Shown in pieces: positions 34,459 through 42,233 of a stretch of DNA of 64,000 nt. The DNA is taken from assembly GCA_047501485.1 (NCBI GenBank), contig JAZDRN010000004.1, forward strand, positions 62,001 to 126,000. The letters are read 5' to 3'. A program made the position numbers and the translations under genes. Position 1 is the stretch's first letter. The number at the start of each line of letters is the position of its first letter. The notes below the pieces were generated by a model, which made no database searches, had not been told where the DNA came from, and saw only the letters and a list, made by a program, of their open reading frames with translations. Source of the stretch: Ancrocorticia sp047501485 (lineage in GTDB: Bacteria; Actinomycetota; Actinomycetes; Actinomycetales; Actinomycetaceae).

Positions 34459-35502
34459 ATGTCCGCTACGCCAACACGATCAACGGAGTCAGCGCACTCC
34501 ACAGGCCACCGGGTAGAGACTCTGGGAGAACTCGCTCACGCGAGTGGCGTTCCCTACTGGTATCTGCGCGCCGTCGTCGAACGCAGAAGAGATCCCTACG
34601 TCTCGCTGCTGCGAACCAAGCGCGATGGATCCGCCCGTCCGATCTCCGCGCCAGAACCTCTTCTGATGCAGGCGCAGCGGTGGATCTTGAGGAACATCCT
34701 GTGCGATCTGCCCCAGCATCACGCGAGTTTCGCCTACCGGGAGTCCCGTTCGATCGCGGATTGCGCACGCGAGCACGTGGGCGCGCGATGGCTCGTCAAG
34801 ATGGATATCCATGATTTCTTCGGGAGCGTCGCCGAGCAGCGGGTCTACCGGGTGTTCCGCGATCTCGGCTACAAAGCGCTGTTCAGTCTGGAACTGGCCC
34901 GACTGTGCACCCGGGTGGCGCGGCGCAGTTCGAGCCGGGCGCCGGGCCTGCGTTACCGCGCGGTACCCTCGTATGTGAGCGGCAGCGTCGGCGTGCTGCC
35001 GCAGGGCGGACCGACCAGTGGGGCCCTCGCCAACGCCGTCGCCACCCGGATGGACCGCGCGCTCTTCGGTATATCGCGGCGTCGAGGGCTCACCTACACC
35101 CGCTACTCGGACGACCTCATCTTCTCCGCTGGAGACAGCTGGGACCGAGCGAGGTCGCGCGATCTCATCAGCCAGGTCACGGCCATAGCTGCCGATAATG
35201 GCTTCGAAATCCACAAGAAGAAGACCCATATCGTCCCGCCGGGAGCGCGCCACGTCGCAGTGGGTTTAATGGTAACCGACGACGCCGTCCGCCTGCTTCC
35301 GGAGTTCCGCCGCAAGATCGAGGTGCACGTGCGGGGCGTGGAACAGAATGGGATCGCCGCTCATGCCGCCCATCGAGGTTTCGATGATCCGTCTGCAATG
35401 GTCAACTACGTCGGTGGCTGCCTCTCCTTCGCGCTCGCCGTGGAGGATGAATGGGCGGAGAAGATGAGGCGGCGGTGGCTCGCCGCGCTGGAGAGGCTCT
35501 GA
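34459..35502 (+). CDS. Retron-type reverse transcriptase
   Basis: The 347-residue protein is a group-II-intron/retron class RT and would copy the upstream msd RNA into a branched RNA-DNA hybrid, a phage-defence module in studied retrons. Seen in order are TKRDGSARPISAPEPLLMQAQ (residues 53-73), FAYRESRSIADC (91-102) and KMDIHDFFGSV with the first catalytic Asp (D116). LPQGGPTSGALANAVA (180-195), TRYSDDLIFSAG with active-site YSDD (216-219) and GFEIHKKKTHIV (248-259) follow. RHVAVGLMV stands where retrons usually have a VTG motif, and YSDD replaces the common YADD. There is no intron maturase or endonuclease domain and no fused effector. GGGAG lies 10 nt before ATG 34459. Confidence 0.88.
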   Translation: MSATPTRSTESAHSTGHRVETLGELAHASGVPYWYLRAVVERRRDPYVSLLRTKRDGSARPISAPEPLLMQAQRWILRNILCDLPQHHASFAYRESRSIADCAREHVGARWLVKMDIHDFFGSVAEQRVYRVFRDLGYKALFSLELARLCTRVARRSSSRAPGLRYRAVPSYVSGSVGVLPQGGPTSGALANAVATRMDRALFGISRRRGLTYTRYSDDLIFSAGDSWDRARSRDLISQVTAIAADNGFEIHKKKTHIVPPGARHVAVGLMVTDDAVRLLPEFRRKIEVHVRGVEQNGIAAHAAHRGFDDPSAMVNYVGGCLSFALAVEDEWAEKMRRRWLAALERL

Positions 35503-35599
35503 GGCGGCTCTCCAGCGACACCTGCGCGAATGGCCTGGGCGAACCGGTGAGTGACCATGGGCCCACGGCTCCGGCGGAAAATTCCACCAGACTGGCATC

Positions 35600-36712
35600 A
35601 TGCGGCGTGTCAGAGCAAATCCGGATGAGTTCTATTTCGAGCACACCGCGCCCAAACGCGGCATCCGGTCCTGGCAATACGTCTACGAGATCGGCTCCTA
35701 CCATTACAACTGGCACGCTGCTCCGGAGCTTCTGCTCATCCTGACGGGTGAGGTCGAGGTGTGCGCGACGGGCCGCGTCTCGCTGCTGAAGCCGGGGGAC
35801 ATGGTGCTCATCAACTCCCACGAGGGCCACGCCACTCTGGCCACCCAGCCGCGCAGCATCGCTCTGCTGCTGCACATCGACCCGTCCTATCTGGCGAGTT
35901 TCACGCCGGACGGAGCGATGCCGCATTTCGATTGCCGCTCCACGCCGCTGACGTTCGACAGTCTTCCGTTTCTCGCACTGCGTGGTCTGCTCGCTCGCAT
36001 GATGCTATCGACTCCGGTTGGGGCATCCGTGGGAGCCACGGCGCGCTACGAATCCGACATGGCGCAGGTGATCGCGATCCTCTTCGAGGAGTTCCTCGTT
36101 CGTGAGGAACAACGCGGGGTACGGCTGGAGGATGTGCGCCAGGACGAGGCGCTGCGCAAGGTCATGGCGTATATAGATCAGCACTTCCAGGAGCGCATCT
36201 CGCTCAAACGCCTCGGAGACGTGGCCGGATACAACCCTGGTTATGTCTCACAGCTGTTCACGCAGTTGTTGGGGATGACGACATCGGAGTACATCCGCCG
36301 CGTCCGGCTTGCCCAGGCCGTCCGGGACCTGGGGCACACGAGCAAGAGGATCGGCGCCATCGCCCTGGATAACGGCTTCTCTGAGGTCAAGGCCTTCAAT
36401 TCAGCTTTTCACAACGCATTCCGCAAGACTCCCTCGCAGTACCGGCAGCACGTGCGTGAGCTGGGAGAGGAGATCCGTGAAGTCGATGAATCTTTCCATC
36501 AGCAGTTCGTGAGCCGCGAGGACACCGTGGTTTCACAGCAGCTGAATGAGTTCGCGCGGCACGGCGAGGCTGTGTGCAGCGATCGCAATCAGCCCGCGAA
36601 CGCACGCGGCTCTGAGGTGCTGGAGACCCTCGACGATTCGATCTCGTTGGCGAAGCTGTTGATCTCGAATCTGGAGCAGCTCTCCGGCAAGGGTGAGGAT
36701 CGCGGGTACTGA
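35600..36712 (+). CDS. AraC family transcriptional regulator with cupin sensor domain
   Basis: The 370-residue product has an N-terminal cupin-like ligand domain: GSYHYNWHAAPELLLILTGEVEV, LLKPGDMVLINSHEGH, about residues 28-95. The C-terminal AraC double helix-turn-helix lies at about residues 185-290: ISLKRLGDVAGYNPGYVSQLF and IGAIALDNGFSEVKAFNSAF. About 80 unassigned residues follow. It starts 97 bp after the retron RT on the same strand and lies upstream of the tartrate-type operon, so it most likely controls that operon. It might instead belong to the retron transcript; no sequence evidence shows a retron role. Confidence 0.88.
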   Translation: MRRVRANPDEFYFEHTAPKRGIRSWQYVYEIGSYHYNWHAAPELLLILTGEVEVCATGRVSLLKPGDMVLINSHEGHATLATQPRSIALLLHIDPSYLASFTPDGAMPHFDCRSTPLTFDSLPFLALRGLLARMMLSTPVGASVGATARYESDMAQVIAILFEEFLVREEQRGVRLEDVRQDEALRKVMAYIDQHFQERISLKRLGDVAGYNPGYVSQLFTQLLGMTTSEYIRRVRLAQAVRDLGHTSKRIGAIALDNGFSEVKAFNSAFHNAFRKTPSQYRQHVRELGEEIREVDESFHQQFVSREDTVVSQQLNEFARHGEAVCSDRNQPANARGSEVLETLDDSISLAKLLISNLEQLSGKGEDRGY

Positions 36713-36772
36713 GAACGGACTGCTGGGGTGTACCACTGGGGCGAAAGGCAAGGCGACCAGCGACCGGCGGCC

Positions 36773-36848
36773 GGCAAGGCAACCGGCGGCCGGCAAGGCA
36801 ACCGGCGGCAGGCAAGGCAACCGGCGGCAGGCAAGGCAACCGGCCAGT
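36773..36848. repeat. 19-bp tandem repeat, four copies
   Basis: Four head-to-tail copies of GGCAAGGCAACCGGCGGCM start at 36773, 36792, 36811 and 36830; the last is diverged at its end. Degenerate partial copies flank them (36747-36772 and 36875-36890). There are no unique spacers, so it is not a CRISPR array. Confidence 0.85.
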
Positions 36849-36963
36849 AAGTGACCAGCGACCGGCAATTCAGTGGCAAGGCGACCAGCGAAAATGGGGC
36901 TGTTACATCTTCGGTGCGGTGCCCCTAGGGGAGATCTTCAGAGATCACCAGAGCATATTTCGA

Positions 36964-36989
36964 TTACCAAAGTCCTATCTTTGCGGTAA
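36964..36989. promoter_or_regulatory. Inverted repeat upstream of ttdA, possible operator
   Basis: TTACC-AAAG and CTTT-(2 nt)-GGTAA flank a 6-nt centre. It lies about 190 bp before ttdA and could bind the adjacent AraC protein or another regulator. Confidence 0.3.
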
Positions 36990-37177
36990 GAATGCAGGTC
37001 AGAGGGTTGAAGTCGCACGGGTGATCTGTATTCGCAGGCGGGTGAATCTTCATGGAACAGGAGAGAATTCCTGACCCGGCCCGATAAAACCCCCGAAAAC
37101 CAGCACTGTGTGCCGTCCGTCTTCTCGCGATCCTTGAATAGGAAACAGCCCAACCTATAGCAAGGAGGTGACGGGCA

Positions 37178-38101
37178 TTGAGTACACAGACCATTGAATC
37201 TCGGCTCGTTGATGAAGGCGCTCAGAGGCTCGTGGACACGATAGGCAAGTTCACGTCGTTGGTCAGTCAGAGATTGCCGGACGACGTCACGAACAGGCTC
37301 CGCGAGCTCTCCGAGGAAGAGGATCAGCCGATGGCTCGGATGATCTACGAGACCATGGTGAAGAACCAGAATCTGGCGTGGGACCTCAAGCGTCCCTCAT
37401 GCCAGGATACGGGGCTCGTCCAGATGTTCATGCGCGTGGGAACCCGCTTCCCGTACATCGACATCATGGAGGACATCCTGCGCGAGGGCGTCACGCTGGC
37501 GACGGCGCAGGCGCCGCTCCGCCTCAACTCCGTCGAGACCTTCGACGAATTCAACACCGGCACCAACACGGGCAACAAGTCGCCCTGGATCTACACGCAG
37601 ATGATCCCGGACTCCGACGTCCTCGAGGTGGACGTCTACCTCGCGGGTGGCGGGTGCTCGCTGCCGGGGCAGGGAAAGACCCTCATGCCGGGCGAAGGCT
37701 ACGAGGCGGCCGTGAAGTTCGTTCTGGACGTCATGACCTCCTACGGTGTCAACGCCTGCCCGCCGCTGCTGGTGGGAGTGGGCATCGGCTCGTCGATCGA
37801 CGCCGCGGCATACATGTCCAAGGCGGCGCTCATGCGGCCTGTCGGCAGTCACAGCTCGAACGAGAAGGCCGCGGAGCTCGAAGTCGCGCTCAAGGACGCC
37901 ATCGATTCCATCGGGCTCGGTCCGCAGGGCCTGGGCGGCAAGCGCTCGGTCATGGGCGTCAATATCGAGAATTCGGCGCGGCACCCCTCCGTGTTGTCCG
38001 TCGCCGTCAATACCGGGTGCTGGTCGCATCGCCGCGGCACCATTCGTTTCCAGTCCGACCTCAGCTTCGAGCTGCTGACCCACGAGGGGATTGAGCTGTG
38101 A
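37178..38101 (+). CDS. ttdA: L(+)-tartrate dehydratase / class I fumarase alpha subunit
   Basis: TtdAB is an oxygen-sensitive [4Fe-4S] enzyme that dehydrates L-tartrate to oxaloacetate; close relatives are two-subunit fumarases. The 307-residue length and pattern fit TtdA. Present are RLPDDVTNRL, RPSCQDTGLVQMFM (cluster Cys), LAGGGCSLPGQGKTLMPGEG (cluster Cys), NACPPLLVGVGIG and NTGCWSHRRGTIRF (cluster Cys). The TTG start is supported by AAGGAGGTGA at 37162-37171, a near-perfect SD. It overlaps ttdB by 4 bp. The tartrate call rests on subunit sizes, conserved segments and the DASS gene downstream, as in E. coli ttdA-ttdB-ttdT; fumarase remains possible. Confidence 0.85.
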   Translation: MSTQTIESRLVDEGAQRLVDTIGKFTSLVSQRLPDDVTNRLRELSEEEDQPMARMIYETMVKNQNLAWDLKRPSCQDTGLVQMFMRVGTRFPYIDIMEDILREGVTLATAQAPLRLNSVETFDEFNTGTNTGNKSPWIYTQMIPDSDVLEVDVYLAGGGCSLPGQGKTLMPGEGYEAAVKFVLDVMTSYGVNACPPLLVGVGIGSSIDAAAYMSKAALMRPVGSHSSNEKAAELEVALKDAIDSIGLGPQGLGGKRSVMGVNIENSARHPSVLSVAVNTGCWSHRRGTIRFQSDLSFELLTHEGIEL

Positions 38102-38724
38102 GCAAGACACTCACCACGCCGATCAAGGCGGAAGACATTGAAGATCTGCGGGTTGGCGACGTCGTCTTCCTCGATGGCCACATCGTGACGTGCCGCGATG
38201 TGCCCCATCGCCGCGTCGTCGAACTCGGTCGCGAACTGCCTATCGACATCTCAGAGGGCGCGATCCTCCACGCGGGTCCGATCATCCGGCAGATCTCGGG
38301 TCAGAACGAGGGAGAGGAAGAGAAGTTCGAGTGCGTCTCCGTGGGGCCGACGACATCGAGCCGCATGGAGAAGTTCGAGGACGTCTTCATCGAAAAGACG
38401 GGCGTCCGCCTCATCGTGGGCAAGGGAGGGATGGGTCCGAACACCGAGCGTGGATGCAAGGAGTACAAGGCCCTGCACTGCGTGTTCCCGGCCGGCAACG
38501 CCGTGATCGCTGCGACCGAGGTGGAAGAGGTCGAGGGCGGATACTGGCGTGAGCTGGGAATGCCGGAGGCCCTGTGGGTGTTCCGGGTCAAGCAGTTCGG
38601 CCCCCTCATCGTGTCCATCGATACCGAGGGCAACAACATCTTCGAGCAGAAGAAGGTGGAGTACAACAAGCGCAAGGAAGAGGCCCTCGAGACCCTCTAC
38701 GAGAAGGTCAGGTACATCAAGTGA
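38098..38724 (+). CDS. ttdB: L(+)-tartrate dehydratase / class I fumarase beta subunit
   Basis: The 208-residue partner supplies the second half of the active site. It opens TLTTPIKAEDIEDLRVGDVV and has GHIVTCRDVPHRRVVEL, GAILHAGPIIRQ, VSVGPTTSSRMEKFED, LIVGKGGMGPNTERGCKEY and FGPLIVSIDTEGNN, all typical of TtdB and the fumarase beta domain. The GTG start overlaps the ttdA stop (GTGA), and its own stop overlaps the transporter's GTG, so three proteins are made from one coupled operon. Confidence 0.87.
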   Translation: MSKTLTTPIKAEDIEDLRVGDVVFLDGHIVTCRDVPHRRVVELGRELPIDISEGAILHAGPIIRQISGQNEGEEEKFECVSVGPTTSSRMEKFEDVFIEKTGVRLIVGKGGMGPNTERGCKEYKALHCVFPAGNAVIAATEVEEVEGGYWRELGMPEALWVFRVKQFGPLIVSIDTEGNNIFEQKKVEYNKRKEEALETLYEKVRYIK

Positions 38725-40316
38725 GCGCCCCGACGGCTTCTGAGCCCAGAAGGGGCCTACTGAAGAAGCGCGGGGTTCGTTCCGGGGCCGAGCATCCGGA
38801 GCCCCGTGCGCAGGCCGAGCGCGGCGGAACCTCCGGACCCGGAGGCCCACGGCCGGCCAGCAAAGCGGGCGAGCTGGCCCGGCGAGGCGAGGTCCGTCCG
38901 ATACCGCTGGCCGTGAGCATCGTCCTCGGGGTGGCGATCTGGCTCGTTCCCACCCCCAATGGACTTGAAGACAATGCCTGGCACCTCTTCGCCATCTTCT
39001 TCGCGACGATTGTCGCCATCATCGTCAAGGCGGCCCCGATGGGTTCGCTCTCGGTCGTGGCCATCGCGCTGTGCGCAGGCACCCAGGTCTTGGCTCCCGG
39101 AGACACCGGCGAATCGATCTCGGCGGCGCTGTCCGGATTCTCCAATTCCACTATCTGGCTCATCGTCTCGGCCTTCTTCGTGGCCCGGGCCGTTGTGAAG
39201 TCGGGACTCGGCCTGCGCCTGGCCTACCTGTTCGTTCGGCTGTTCGGGCGAAGCACTCTCGGTCTGGCCTACGGACTAGGGCTGACCGATCTGGCGCTGT
39301 CCCCGTTCATCCCGTCGAACACCGCGCGAGCGGGCGGCATCGTCTATCCGATCACCAAGTCGATCTGCGAATCCTCGGGGTCGCTCTCCGAGGACCCCAG
39401 CACCCATCGCAAGATCGGCTCCTACCTCGCGCTCACCGGGTACAACATGGACCTGGCCGTCTCCGTCATCTTCCTGACGGGAGCGGCGCCGAACGCCATG
39501 GCCGTCCAGCTGGCCATGGAACAGGGCGTGAGCCTCACCTGGACCGGCTGGTTCCTGGCAGCCGCGGTCCCGGGGATCATCGGGGTCATCCTCGTTCCGC
39601 TCATCCTCTATTTCACGCACGCTCCCGAAGTGAAGAAGACTCCCGAAGCTCCGCGGCAGGCGGCGGAGAAGCTTAAGGAGCTGGGTGGAATCACCCGGCC
39701 GGAGTGGATCACCCTCGCGGTTTTCGTTCTCATCATCGCCCTGTGGATCTTCGGGACCGATATCCTCAATGCCACCACCGTGGCGTTCATCGGCTTGGCG
39801 GCTCTCTTGCTGGGAGGTGCGCTCACCTGGGAGGATATGAAGTCTGAGAAGGCGGCATGGGACACCCTCGTCTGGTTCGCGGCACTGGTTATGATGGGTA
39901 CCTACCTCAATACGACGGGGTTCATCGGCTGGTTCGGTGACGGCGTAGGTGGATGGATGGCCGACCAGGGTATGAGCAAGATGCTGGCCTTCGTGGCGCT
40001 GACGGCGGTCTACGCCCTCTCGCACTATCTGTTCGCCAGCGGCACCGCACATGCGGCCTCGATGTTCGCCGTTTTCCTCGCCGTTGGCCTTGCGCTTGGG
40101 CTTCCCGGTGTGCCGCTCGTGGTCTTCCTCGGAGCCATTCCCACCATCATGGGATGTCTCACCCACTACGGCAACGGACCGGCTCCCATCTACTACGGAT
40201 CGGGCTACGTCGAATTGAAGGCCTGGTGGCTGAACGGGCTTCTGATCGGCGCTATGCACCTCGTCGTGTGGCTGGTCATCGGCACAGTGTGGTGGAACGT
40301 CATCGGAGTCTGGTAG
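38721..40316 (+). CDS. DASS-family dicarboxylate transporter, CitT/TtdT type
   Basis: The 531-residue protein has a basic, low-complexity N-terminal tail of about 65 residues and then about 12 hydrophobic segments. Diagnostic for the CitT/TtdT/plastid 2-oxoglutarate-malate translocator group are GFSNSTIWLIVSAFFVARAV, FIPSNTARAGGIVYPITKSI and GNGPAPIYYGSGYVELKAWW. Such carriers exchange a C4- or C6-dicarboxylate for succinate or malate. GTG 38721 overlaps the ttdB stop. By position it probably imports the substrate of TtdAB, tartrate or a related diacid, in exchange for succinate. Confidence 0.88.
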   Translation: MSAPTASEPRRGLLKKRGVRSGAEHPEPRAQAERGGTSGPGGPRPASKAGELARRGEVRPIPLAVSIVLGVAIWLVPTPNGLEDNAWHLFAIFFATIVAIIVKAAPMGSLSVVAIALCAGTQVLAPGDTGESISAALSGFSNSTIWLIVSAFFVARAVVKSGLGLRLAYLFVRLFGRSTLGLAYGLGLTDLALSPFIPSNTARAGGIVYPITKSICESSGSLSEDPSTHRKIGSYLALTGYNMDLAVSVIFLTGAAPNAMAVQLAMEQGVSLTWTGWFLAAAVPGIIGVILVPLILYFTHAPEVKKTPEAPRQAAEKLKELGGITRPEWITLAVFVLIIALWIFGTDILNATTVAFIGLAALLLGGALTWEDMKSEKAAWDTLVWFAALVMMGTYLNTTGFIGWFGDGVGGWMADQGMSKMLAFVALTAVYALSHYLFASGTAHAASMFAVFLAVGLALGLPGVPLVVFLGAIPTIMGCLTHYGNGPAPIYYGSGYVELKAWWLNGLLIGAMHLVVWLVIGTVWWNVIGVW

Positions 40317-40389
40317 CGAATCGGATGGGAAGAGGCCGGCCGAGGTGAGCCCCGCGAATGCAGGGGAGATTCTGTGGCTTTCTTCCCCA

Positions 40390-40449
40390 GGTGGCTACGT
40401 GGCGGTTCTATGCGCCATATATGGCGCTGCTTGCCTCCACGTAGCCACC
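40390..40449. terminator. Large nested inverted repeat between the two transporter genes
   Basis: A perfect 13-bp repeat (40390-40402, GGTGGCTACGTGG, with 40437-40449) encloses a 16-bp perfect palindrome GCGCCATATATGGCGC (40412-40427). It lies 73 bp after the first transporter. It could terminate the ttd operon or be a multi-site operator for the second transporter. There is no T-run. Confidence 0.55.
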
Positions 40450-40547
40450 AAGTTCTGTGAACCTCGCGTGGGCAGCGCGGTAAGCCTGTCGAAGGCGGCT
40501 CAGACTGGGACCTACCTCCGAGATGGGCGCAGGTGTGCGCCGATACA

Positions 40548-42125
40548 ATGATGGAAGGCCTGAACGTCTCCAGCAGAGGACTCCCGCATTTATGCAGCCC
40601 CCCTAAGCCGCCCAGACCATCCGACCCGTCGACAACAGGATCGACGGCGTTGAGATCGAGGATTCGCCGAAGAGTCCGAGGGAGATTCCGAGCGGGGGAG
40701 GCGGAGTTCCGAACACGTCCGCAGGCGCGGATACCGGGAGGCAAACCCCGGCGTATCAGCAATCTGCAACTGTTCGGCAGAGTAGGAGCGGCGATCGCCC
40801 TTCCGCTCTGCCTCATTTTCGAGATCCCGGATCTGGGCCAGTCGGGGACGCGAATGCTCGGCATCTTCCTCGCCGCCATCCTGCTGTGGGCAACGGAGGC
40901 TGTCCCGCTCTACGCCACGGCCGTCGCGGTGATCTTCGCGCAGGTCATCTTCATCTCCGATCAGGCGATCCTGCCGGTGGCCGAGGACGCACCCAGTGCG
41001 GCGACGTTCTTCAACTCCCTGTCCAGCCCGGTCATCATTCTCTTCATGGGAGGCTTCCTCCTGGCGGACTGCGCCGCAAAATTCAAGGTGGACAAGGCGC
41101 TCTGCGCCCTCCTGCTGCGGCCCTTCCTGGGCAGCGCCCGCTTGACGCTTCTGGGAATCATGGTCATCACAGCCTTGCTTGGAATGTTCATGTCCAACAC
41201 CGCGACCACGGCGGCGATGTTCGCCATGGTCATGCCTGTGATGAAAGCCCTGCCCTCCGGCAAGGCGCGGGCGGGCATCGCGCTGTCGATCCCGGCCGCA
41301 GCGAACGTCAGTGGAATAAGCACCCCCGTGAGCTCGCCTCCCAACGCCATCGCCCTGGCCGCTCTGGAGAATCAGGGTATCCACATAACCTTCGTGCAGT
41401 GGATGATGGCCGCCTTGCCGCTCGTCGTCATCATGATGGCCGTCGTGTGGGCATTCATCGCTTTCAGTTTCATTCCCGCCAAGACCACATTGGAGATCGA
41501 CACCTCCGCGCGGTTCAATCGCTCGAAGCGGGCCATTGCCTTCTACGCCATCGCCCTGACGACGATCCTGCTGTGGATGACGGAGCCGTTGCACGGAGTC
41601 TCCTCCAATACCGTCGGGTTCTTTCCCGTTGTCAGCCTGCTCATGCTGGGGGTCATGAACGGCGACGACGTCAGAAAGCTCGACTGGCCGATTCTGTGGC
41701 TCGTGGCCGGCGGTATCGCGTTGGGCGCCGGTGTCGGCATGACGGGACTCGACCACTGGCTCATCGGCTTCATCGACTGGGCCAGCATCCCGGACTCCAT
41801 CGTGTTCCTGGTTCTGGCGGGGTTGACGGCAACCCTCGGAATCTTCCTTTCGAACTCGGCGGCTGCGAATCTGCTGGTCCCCATGGCGATAGGCATATCG
41901 ACTGGGCTGTCGTCGGGAACCACCGAGATCGCGCTGGTGGTGGCACTCGCCTGTTCGCTCGGAGTCCTCCTTCCCATCTCGACGCCTCCCAACGCGATCG
42001 CCTATTCGACGGGAGCCGTCAGCACCGAGGACATGGTCAAGGTGGGCTTGGTCATCGGCGTTCTGGGTGTCCTGCTGCTGGCCTTCCTCATGCCCGTTCT
42101 ATGGAATCTCTTCGGAATTGTGTAA
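40548..42125 (+). CDS. DASS/SLC13-family anion:sodium symporter
   Basis: This second transporter (about 525 aa) is of the VcINDY/SLC13 type rather than the CitT type. It has the two SNT-like signatures MSNTATTAAMFAMVMPV and LSNSAAANLLVPMAIGI, with VSSPPNAIALAAL and ISTPPNAIAYSTGA. These proteins import succinate, malate or citrate with Na+. A basic N-terminal stretch of about 70 residues precedes the first membrane helix. There is no SD before the ATGATG at 40548-40553, so the start is uncertain. It follows the ttd operon on the same strand after the inverted repeat and probably broadens diacid uptake. Confidence 0.82.
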   Translation: MMEGLNVSSRGLPHLCSPPKPPRPSDPSTTGSTALRSRIRRRVRGRFRAGEAEFRTRPQARIPGGKPRRISNLQLFGRVGAAIALPLCLIFEIPDLGQSGTRMLGIFLAAILLWATEAVPLYATAVAVIFAQVIFISDQAILPVAEDAPSAATFFNSLSSPVIILFMGGFLLADCAAKFKVDKALCALLLRPFLGSARLTLLGIMVITALLGMFMSNTATTAAMFAMVMPVMKALPSGKARAGIALSIPAAANVSGISTPVSSPPNAIALAALENQGIHITFVQWMMAALPLVVIMMAVVWAFIAFSFIPAKTTLEIDTSARFNRSKRAIAFYAIALTTILLWMTEPLHGVSSNTVGFFPVVSLLMLGVMNGDDVRKLDWPILWLVAGGIALGAGVGMTGLDHWLIGFIDWASIPDSIVFLVLAGLTATLGIFLSNSAAANLLVPMAIGISTGLSSGTTEIALVVALACSLGVLLPISTPPNAIAYSTGAVSTEDMVKVGLVIGVLGVLLLAFLMPVLWNLFGIV

Positions 42126-42233
42126 TCGAGGGACAGCCGCTGGCGCGGGTGGCATGATTGTCGCAATCTCACCGCGTGAGCGGAGTTCGATCCCGCCGCA
42201 CGACCTGGCTGGAAACATGCCGAAGGAGTCATC

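Larger units (their letters stand above)
36713..37177. other. araC-ttdA intergenic region
   Basis: No gene is seen in these 465 bp. They contain a 19-bp tandem repeat array (36773-36848) and an imperfect inverted repeat that may be an operator (36964-36989). A small CAGGA/TCCTG hairpin is at 37058-37073. TTGAAT and TATAGC at 37134-37161 resemble promoter boxes but lie too close to the SD to be the main ttdA promoter. Confidence 0.5.

Noticed and set aside
34459..35502. Group II intron or diversity-generating retroelement RT
   Set aside because: No maturase, HNH or DNA-binding domain, no intron boundaries and no template/variable repeat pair. The upstream a1/a2 structure fits a retron instead.
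35600..36712. AraC protein as the retron effector
   Set aside because: It is a standard cupin-AraC regulator next to a diacid operon. Nothing in it resembles known retron effectors, so only proximity supports the idea.
36747..36890. CRISPR array
   Set aside because: The 19-bp units are directly tandem with no spacers, and there are no cas genes in the window.
37178..38724. Firm call as fumarate hydratase only
   Set aside because: The subunit lengths, the TtdB-like opening segment and the overlapping TtdT-like carrier favour tartrate dehydratase, though fumarase activity is not excluded.
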